Shown here piece after piece: positions 58,556 through 64,000 of a stretch of DNA of 64,000 nucleotides. This DNA comes from an uncultured Thermoguttaceae bacterium (GTDB lineage: Bacteria; Planctomycetota; Planctomycetia; Pirellulales; Thermoguttaceae). Made by a program: the position numbers and the translations under genes. How positions within the stretch are numbered: position 1 is the stretch's first letter; each line of letters starts with the position of its first letter. The stretch is taken from positions 1-64,000 of the forward strand of contig CALKER010000006.1 of the NCBI GenBank assembly GCA_938084835.1, given 5' to 3'. Under the pieces are notes generated by a model that worked only from the letters and a program-made list of their open reading frames with translations, did no database searches and had not been told where the DNA came from.

Positions 58556-59293
58556 ATGTGCGGGCGATTTACTCTACGCGCGTCTCGCGAGGCGATTGCC
58601 GAACAATTTGAGCTCCTTGAGGTTCCACCCATTGCTCCGCGATATAACATTGCGCCGCGGCAGAATATTGGAATAGTTCGTGTACGTCCGAGGGATTCTT
58701 TGTCCCAGCTTGAAAACTCCCGGCGAGCCAGAAGCGAGCATGCAGTTTCTCCAGGGGGGACTGCTGACAGAGAGTTTACCTTTGTGCGTTGGGGACTCAT
58801 TCCCCACTGGGCGGACGATCCAAAGATCGGCGATCGGCTGATCAACGCTCGGGCCGAGACATTAGCTACTAAGCCGGCTTTCCGCATGGCCCTGCGGTAT
58901 CGACGCTGTCTCATTCCTGCAGATGGCTTTTATGAATGGGCCAAGTCGGATGGTCGAAAAAAGCCTTACTTTTTTCGTCTTCCCCATGATCAATTGTTTG
59001 CTTTTGCGGGATTATGGGAGGCATGGGAAGGCCCGGATCATTCGTGCTTAGAGACTGCTACGATCATAACTACCGATGCCAATGATCAAGTCCGCCCAAT
59101 TCATGACCGAATGCCTGTGATATTGATGCCCGAGGCCTATCGGCTGTGGTTGGATCCCAGTGTCACTCGTCCGGAACCGCTCGTGCCTCTTCTTCAGCCT
59201 AGCCCAGCACTTGCATTGGAAGTCGTCCCAGTCGGTCCATGGGTAAATAACCCGGCCATAGACGACAATCGCTGTGTCCTCCCGATGGGTTAG
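58556..59293 (+). CDS. SOS response-associated peptidase (SRAP/HMCES family)
   Basis: A 245-residue protein that covalently traps abasic sites in single-stranded DNA. All signatures are present: the N-terminal MCGRF with the reactive Cys2, PRYNIAPRQ, FVRWGLIPHWA, NARAETLATKPAFR, CLIPADGFYEW with the active Glu, and HDRMPVIL with the catalytic His. An insertion of about 25 residues (near 46-70, rich in Arg, Ser and Ala) separates the NIAP motif from the WGLIP strand. GAGG lies about nine bases before the ATG. The Met must be removed to expose Cys2. No lexA-type operator was recognised upstream, so SOS control is not evident from the sequence. Confidence 0.95.
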   Translation: MCGRFTLRASREAIAEQFELLEVPPIAPRYNIAPRQNIGIVRVRPRDSLSQLENSRRARSEHAVSPGGTADREFTFVRWGLIPHWADDPKIGDRLINARAETLATKPAFRMALRYRRCLIPADGFYEWAKSDGRKKPYFFRLPHDQLFAFAGLWEAWEGPDHSCLETATIITTDANDQVRPIHDRMPVILMPEAYRLWLDPSVTRPEPLVPLLQPSPALALEVVPVGPWVNNPAIDDNRCVLPMG

Positions 59294-59754
59294 ATAATTC
59301 CCCCAGGAGGGATGCGGGTATTGACAGGTGTCTGATTCGAACCCAAGCTAATGGGTTTTTGGCCTTTTCCTTCGCGTGGTGCTGTCCCCGGTGAGCTGAG
59401 GCCTATTGGGGGAACCCTCATGTGATGTTAGTGTGTTTCATCACGCGCGAGCGATAAGACGCCTGGAGGCATAGCTGTTTTCGGCCCTCGCGTCTTGCTG
59501 AAAATCTGGGGGCATTCTCCTGCGGGCCGGACAGTTTCCGAAAGGGACGCGGAGGCTTTTTGGCAGGTTGCTTGCGCGGGGACAAAGTGGCGTGGCCTCA
59601 TCATCCCGGTCCGGTAGCGCTGTGGGATTGCGCTGTGCAACCACGTGCCATGGTAGACCGGCTGCGCCCCTTGGCTACCACGAACGCGGTGGTTTCAATT
59701 CGACCAGGTAACCGTTTGTGCTGGTTCGTAACTTGCTGAAAAGAGGAGTGTGTG
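59294..59754. other. Intergenic gap with long-loop inverted repeat
   Basis: About 460 bases between the SRAP and nagB genes. No gene is supported. AAGACGC (59456-59462) and GCGTCTT (59490-59496) form a 7-bp inverted repeat with a 27-base loop. No T-run follows, so I do not call it a terminator. Confidence 0.4.
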
Positions 59755-60540
59755 ATGGAGGTCTTAATCTTCCCTACTTATGAAGAGATGAGTAAAGCGG
59801 CTGCTCGAATCGTGGCCGACCTTATCAACGCAAAGCCCAATGCCGTACTGGGACTTGCCACCGGGAGTACTCCGATCGGGCTTTATCGCGAATTGGTGCG
59901 GATGCACAAGGAGGAAGGCCTCGACTTTTCGCAGGTGGTTACATTCAATCTGGATGAGTATGTAGGATTGCCAAAGGATCATCCGCAAAGCTACCATTAC
60001 TTCATGCGTGAGTATCTTTTCAATCACATAAACATTCCTCCGCAGAATATTCATATCCCGGCGGGAACCACCAGTAACTACCATGCTTTTTGCCGGTGGT
60101 ATGAGGAGCGAATCCGGCAATGCGGCGGTATCGACCTCCAGATCTTGGGCATCGGTGCCGATGGCCACATCGCGTTTAACGAGCCGGGAAGCTCTTTAGG
60201 ATCCCGCACCCGGATTAAGACCTTGGCTCGGCAGACAATCGAAGACAACGCCCGATTCTTCGGGGGTCGGGTTGAAGATGTACCCATCTACGCGATCACC
60301 ATGGGTGTGGGAACGATCTTGGAGGCGCGGAAGATCATCCTCTTAGCCAACGGACGTAATAAGGCGAAGGCGGTAGCGGCGGCCATTGAGGGGCCGGTCA
60401 CAAGTATGATCACGGCAAGCGCCCTTCAGTTGCATCCCGATGTGACATTTTTCCTCGATGAGGAGGCGGCAAGCGAATTGAAAATGATTGATTACTTCCG
60501 CTGGGTCCAACTGAACAAGCCGAAGGCGCCCCGCACATAA
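59755..60540 (+). CDS. nagB: Glucosamine-6-phosphate deaminase
   Basis: A 261-residue cytosolic enzyme that converts glucosamine-6-phosphate to fructose-6-phosphate and ammonia, so it removes or salvages amino sugars. Motifs match NagB: GLATGSTPIGLYREL for phosphate binding, VTFNLDEYVGLPKDHPQSYH with the catalytic Asp, and ILGIGADGHIAFNEPGSSL with the catalytic His and Glu. MGVGTILEARKI and ASALQLHPDVTFFLDEEAA close the protein. Length matches the 266-residue E. coli enzyme. GAGGAG lies four bases before the ATG at 59755. A GlmU-family gene follows 328 bases downstream on the same strand, which suggests shared hexosamine metabolism. Confidence 0.96.
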   Translation: MEVLIFPTYEEMSKAAARIVADLINAKPNAVLGLATGSTPIGLYRELVRMHKEEGLDFSQVVTFNLDEYVGLPKDHPQSYHYFMREYLFNHINIPPQNIHIPAGTTSNYHAFCRWYEERIRQCGGIDLQILGIGADGHIAFNEPGSSLGSRTRIKTLARQTIEDNARFFGGRVEDVPIYAITMGVGTILEARKIILLANGRNKAKAVAAAIEGPVTSMITASALQLHPDVTFFLDEEAASELKMIDYFRWVQLNKPKAPRT

Positions 60541-60868
60541 CCCCGCAGGGAAACTTCGCTTGGGTGGAAGAAATATGGGAAAAGAGTGAGAGTCGCCGAG
60601 AGGTTGCTCAAGAGGGAGCGATTTGTTCAGCTCCCCAAGAAGTTTGGGGCAATTGTCGTGCTGCCGACTAGGCTGGGCTATCTCGGGATCGGGAAAATGG
60701 GAATGGTTGCTAGCCGGTGGGGGTGATCGTGCGGAGTTGGTGGCCGGGATGGAGGACCTACTAAAGTTTCGCGCATGGTTCGCGCTTTTCGCCAAGCTGG
60801 CCAGCGAGGCAAAGAACGGATAACTCGCAGTTGGTCATAAAAAAGGGATTTCCGAGAGGAGGATGTCC
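60541..60868. other. Intergenic gap, no gene seen
   Basis: About 330 bases between nagB and the GlmU-family gene. No supported gene; a 66-codon plus-strand frame lacks a ribosome binding site. Confidence 0.4.
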
Positions 60869-62155
60869 ATGCGACTTGTGCTTTTGGACCTGCCTCATCC
60901 AAAGCGGTATCACTTTGAACCTCTGGTCTTTAGTCGGCCCATTTTCGCCCTGCGATCCGGGATGAAAACGTTGGGGGAGAAGCTCGAAGCGCGTTTCCGG
61001 CCTGACTCGGTCGCCTGGCTTGTTCCAGAGTACATGGCGGAAGTATGGCGGGCGCAGACCCCGTGGCCGGTGAACGAGTTGGCACCACTTCGCGATGGGG
61101 ATGAGGCCCTCCTGGTGGTCCACGGTCGTGTCAAAGCGCACGGATGGGAGTACGATGCGGCGGGCAAAAGTGAAGCAATCTTGGACGAGGACGGGTATGT
61201 CCTTCTGGCACGGGTGGAGCGAGCCGACCTGCATAAACTGAACTACGAGAGTGTGGAAGGATTCGTGCAATCCCTGGCCGAAAGCCTTCCCCACGCCTCT
61301 CATGCCATCCCTACCTGGCAGTATATTTGGGAACTCATCCTCGAAAATCCTGAGGCACTTCGGGAGGATTTTCGCCTTCTCGGTCGCTTCGGGATTGAAG
61401 GAACTGTGGAACAACCGGCGGCCTTCCGCGGGGACCGCGATGATGTCTTCATCGCCCCAGGTGTACAGGTGCATCCAATGGTGGTTATCGACACCACCGG
61501 CGGGCCTGTTTACATCGACGCCGATGCGGAAATCCACCCCTTCACCCGAATTGAGGGCCCTTGCTACATCGGCAAGCGGTCTATTCTTTTGGGGGCAAAA
61601 TGCCGCGAGGGCAATACCATCGGACCAGTCTGCCGGGTGGGGGGAGAGATCGAAGAATCCATTATCCAGGGATATTCCAACAAATATCACGATGGTTTCT
61701 TGGGGCATGCTTTCGTGGGCGAATGGGTCAATCTTGGGGCTTTGACCACCAATAGCGACCTCAAAAATGATTACTCCTCCGTAGAGGTGATCCTCGACGG
61801 CAAACGCCCGATTCCTACAGGGTCGCCGAAAGTGGGATCGTTAATCGGAGATCACACGAAAACCTCCATTGGAACGCTTCTAAATACGGGGGCTTATGTT
61901 GGGGCGATGAGCATTATTGTGGGTACGGGTAAGCCACTCCCGAAGTTTATTCCCTCTTTTGTATGGTATCTAGACGGGCACTTCAGCAAGGGCTACGGGA
62001 AGCAAGCTCTGTATAAAACGGCGGCGGTGGCCATGGGACGCCGTCGCTGCGCCTGGACCCCAGCGATGGAAAAAATGTGGGACGCTATTTATCAGATGAC
62101 AGCTCCTATTCGCGATGAATTGATCCGCAAGAGCCGGCGGTTTCCAGCGGGATAG
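60869..62155 (+). CDS. GlmU-family protein (bifunctional sugar-1-phosphate nucleotidylyltransferase/acetyltransferase type)
   Basis: A 428-residue cytosolic protein like the alternative GlmU family of Bacteroidetes. The N-terminal half shows FEPLVFSRPIFALRSGMKTL, typical of that family rather than of E. coli GlmU. The C-terminal half is a left-handed beta helix: GPVYIDADAEIHPFTRIEG, CYIGKRSILLGAKCREGNTIG, GYSNKYHDGFLGHAFVGEWVNLGA, TTNSDLKNDYSSVEV, LIGDHTKTSIGT. Such proteins are expected to make UDP-GlcNAc from glucosamine-1-phosphate, or to do a related step on another sugar. GAGGAGG precedes the ATG at 60869 by six bases; a second ATG at 60863 is too close to it. It follows nagB, so cell-wall or glycan amino sugars are likely. 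Confidence 0.85.
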   Translation: MRLVLLDLPHPKRYHFEPLVFSRPIFALRSGMKTLGEKLEARFRPDSVAWLVPEYMAEVWRAQTPWPVNELAPLRDGDEALLVVHGRVKAHGWEYDAAGKSEAILDEDGYVLLARVERADLHKLNYESVEGFVQSLAESLPHASHAIPTWQYIWELILENPEALREDFRLLGRFGIEGTVEQPAAFRGDRDDVFIAPGVQVHPMVVIDTTGGPVYIDADAEIHPFTRIEGPCYIGKRSILLGAKCREGNTIGPVCRVGGEIEESIIQGYSNKYHDGFLGHAFVGEWVNLGALTTNSDLKNDYSSVEVILDGKRPIPTGSPKVGSLIGDHTKTSIGTLLNTGAYVGAMSIIVGTGKPLPKFIPSFVWYLDGHFSKGYGKQALYKTAAVAMGRRRCAWTPAMEKMWDAIYQMTAPIRDELIRKSRRFPAG

Positions 62156-62451
62156 ATGCCGCGGCAAGGACTACTTGAAGCGGTCGGAAATTCTCGGGCC
62201 GATCTTTCTCGAGGAGCCATGCCCCCTAACACCCCTGGAAAGAAAGGCTGAGAAGGGACATCCGGCCCATTTCGCGGGCAAGCCCCACCTCGAGGCAGAG
62301 AAAATGTGGGTGTCGATCGACCAAGCGGCCTCAGCTCTTTCTTCGCTGGGCTAAAGGGTTGAACGTTGATAAACGACCTTGGGAGCGAACACCAACCGCA
62401 TGAGATGCTCTCGCCCCAGGTTTTTGTCAACGGGGTTGCAGGCTTGAGGGG
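62156..62451. other. Convergent intergenic gap
   Basis: About 300 bases between the convergent GlmU-family and DUF1570 genes. No gene and no clear terminator seen. Confidence 0.4.
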
Positions 62452-63987
62452 TCACCTTTCCCGTCCGACTGCCTTAATTGGGACGATTGGCGGACCGGAT
62501 TTCATATAAAGCTGATACTCTTGGTCCAATTCGGCCAGGGACTTGTCTGTCAGCCGGGCGAGGGTGAGGACATCGTCCCGGTTGGAGTAAACTAAGTCCA
62601 GGTATCGGACGGCGGCCTCTCGATATCGCCCGAAATCGTAGTGTAAGAGAAACTGCATCACTGCCGCACATTGCGAATAAAGGGCGCCAAGATCCGGATA
62701 GCTTTGGAACGCCTCCATGCCCAGCTTTACCAGCTCCTCTAAAGGAATATGCTTGTTGCGGTGGATAAGGTTGTAGCGGGCATCGCACACACGTTGACTT
62801 TCCCACCCGCCTACTAGGTGAAAACCAGCCTCTTCTCGTAAAGTTTCCATATAGAGGGCGGCACCTTCGGTTATCCAAAAGTTCTGTCGCAATCCTCCTT
62901 GAGGCGAGATGCGACGAGTTTCTGCGAAGAGCTGGTGAGTAGCTTCGTGAAAGTAGTTGGTCCAATCTGGTGGCTGGGACCAAAAGAAGTACGCTGTCCG
63001 TTGGCCTCCGGAGTAGATCCCCGTGATATTGATCCGATCCACCATCGGAAAAGCATTTCGCATTGCGTTGCGAAATCCCTCTTGATTGGCAAAGCACACA
63101 ATACGCATTTGCGGTAAGGGAGGCAGGCTGCTGCGCCCTTGAGGATCAAATAAGGCGATTACTTGCGATTCGCTTGCATAGTAGCGAACGAAGATTTGGC
63201 GCCACACCCAATACAGCGTGTCCAGTTGTTTCGCTAACTGGACACCCGCCTCCAAGCTGTGGTTGGTGATTATTTGGTATCGTTCTGTTTCCACGACCCA
63301 TCCATTGTGGATATCGGTGCGGAGTTTGGCTTCTTCCTCCGCCGGCACCCACCGTCCGTCGACCGGCCGAAGGCCGTTTTCATAGCGTGTCAAATGCTGC
63401 CGTGGGATCCACCCGAAGCGATCATCCCAAATTTCGCCTCTCCGAAGGCGTCGCAGTTCATAAGCGGTCCGCCATTGACCCTGGTAGGCCTGAAAACCGA
63501 GGATACGCCGGATGTTTTGATCATCTGGGTTTTCCCTTAAGGCAGCCAGCAACAGCTCTAGGGCCCAGGTGGCCCGACCAGAGCGAAGGGCACGCCGCGA
63601 TAGTTCGAAGAGAGCACTCCCTTGGCTGCGGCGGAGGCGAGCAAATTGGGCCTTCCATTCCGCCTCCTGGTCATTAACTCCCCCGGCTGAGGTAAGCACC
63701 CCCGTCTCCCGGGGGATGACTGGCAAAAAGATTTTATCCGGATCCGGCGCACGGAACCATGCCCGCGTAAACGCTGCTTGCTCGGCAAGGCCGCGCTCAT
63801 CGCACCAACTAGCCAGCTCTTCTAACTGGCGGCGATATCTCTCCGTAAGCTGCAGGTAAGTTCGGGTCAGTTCGTCGGCTCTGCCTCGGCTTGCGATGAG
63901 GATCAGCAGAATATACAAGCTTGTGAGGGTAAGCCCCCATATGGATCTGGAGTTTTTTGGAAGGCAGAGTTTGACCGGTGTTAACAT
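62452..63987 (-). CDS. DUF1570 exported putative metallopeptidase
   Basis: A 511-residue exported protein. A signal-like segment (about 17-37, LTLTSLYILLILIASRGRA) is followed by helical repeats (about 40-180) and a GWIP...WVPAEEE-type segment (about 192-220). The DUF1570 domain is at about 235-505. Within it, FHEATHQLF (HEATH at 347-351) and WITEGAALYME (Glu at 374) reproduce the HExxH...E zinc site of gluzincin peptidases. Later helices look like a short repeat region. No partner gene is adjacent. The predicted role is a periplasmic peptidase, inferred from the zinc-site motif only. The start lies 13 bases from the window end, so a longer N terminus cannot be excluded. Confidence 0.85.
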   Translation of the reverse strand: MLTPVKLCLPKNSRSIWGLTLTSLYILLILIASRGRADELTRTYLQLTERYRRQLEELASWCDERGLAEQAAFTRAWFRAPDPDKIFLPVIPRETGVLTSAGGVNDQEAEWKAQFARLRRSQGSALFELSRRALRSGRATWALELLLAALRENPDDQNIRRILGFQAYQGQWRTAYELRRLRRGEIWDDRFGWIPRQHLTRYENGLRPVDGRWVPAEEEAKLRTDIHNGWVVETERYQIITNHSLEAGVQLAKQLDTLYWVWRQIFVRYYASESQVIALFDPQGRSSLPPLPQMRIVCFANQEGFRNAMRNAFPMVDRINITGIYSGGQRTAYFFWSQPPDWTNYFHEATHQLFAETRRISPQGGLRQNFWITEGAALYMETLREEAGFHLVGGWESQRVCDARYNLIHRNKHIPLEELVKLGMEAFQSYPDLGALYSQCAAVMQFLLHYDFGRYREAAVRYLDLVYSNRDDVLTLARLTDKSLAELDQEYQLYMKSGPPIVPIKAVGRER

Positions 63988-64000
63988 CCTGTCCGCACGA

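Noticed and set aside
59325-59350. Possible second tRNA, from the T-loop-like string GATTCGAACCC
   Set aside because: The flanking bases do not form a T-stem, and no acceptor or anticodon arm can be built around it on either strand.
59456-59496. Terminator or regulatory hairpin upstream of nagB
   Set aside because: AAGACGC/GCGTCTT has a 27-base loop and no T-run. It is too weak to call.
1-64000. CRISPR array, insertion sequence, prophage or integrative element
   Set aside because: I saw no regularly spaced repeats, no transposase or integrase-like protein, and no tRNA-flanking attachment duplication next to the tRNA-Ser.

Overview
The window looks like a chromosomal segment from a planctomycete, probably of the Pirellulales type. 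I infer this from the mix of gene families: Tat-exported Gfo/Idh/MocA oxidoreductase, DUF1080 and DUF1570 proteins, very large multiheme c-type cytochromes, ExbB/ExbD operons with oversized partners, and a COX15-like protein with extra domains. Long gene-poor gaps also fit. Summing the genes I accept gives roughly 45 kb of coding sequence, about 70 % of the window. A thermophilic genus such as Thermogutta would suit the hydrogenase plus respiratory gene mix, but I cannot prove the genus. I found no transposase, integrase, phage gene or CRISPR array.

Layout. 0-5 kb: a DJ-1/PfpI-like protein, a cyclase-family hydrolase and a HAD phosphatase on the plus strand, facing clpX and a small SHOCT-type membrane protein. 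5.8-15.5 kb (minus): a four-gene envelope operon with a 1140-aa TPR protein, ExbB/TolQ, ExbD/TolR and a 1196-aa protein. The last has a TonB-like membrane anchor and ends in an alpha/alpha-toroid (prenyltransferase/squalene-oxidase repeat) domain. 16-25 kb: a small membrane protein, a DegT-type aminotransferase, TatC with a large periplasmic insertion, mannose-6-phosphate isomerase and a URO-D family protein.

25-34.3 kb (minus): a respiratory or electron-transfer cluster. It has a 1548-aa octaheme cytochrome with a PDZ domain, a Tat-exported protein, a diheme cytochrome lipoprotein and a COX15/CtaA protein fused to a second membrane domain. 34.3-37 kb is gene-poor and carries one tRNA-Ser(UGA). 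37-41 kb: a secreted TPR protein, a DUF1080 protein and a beta-propeller protein. 41.4-46 kb: hydB-hydA-hydC, a trimeric [FeFe] hydrogenase of the electron-bifurcating type, whose HydB has two thioredoxin-like ferredoxin domains. 46.2-47.5 kb: a ketoacyl synthase homologue whose active-site Cys is Glu and one catalytic His is Asn. 49-50.4 kb: Gfo/Idh/MocA oxidoreductase.

52-56.4 kb: a second stator-like operon, made of one MotA/ExbB-type channel protein with a coiled-coil tail and two membrane-anchored coiled-coil proteins. Only one of the two keeps the ExbD-type transmembrane Asp. 57.5-64 kb: a DUF72 protein, an SRAP protein, nagB and a GlmU-family bifunctional protein (amino-sugar metabolism), and a DUF1570 putative metallopeptidase.

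The strongest candidates for something undescribed are the TPR-ExbB-ExbD-TonB/toroid operon, the asymmetric stator operon, and the inactivated-looking ketosynthase.
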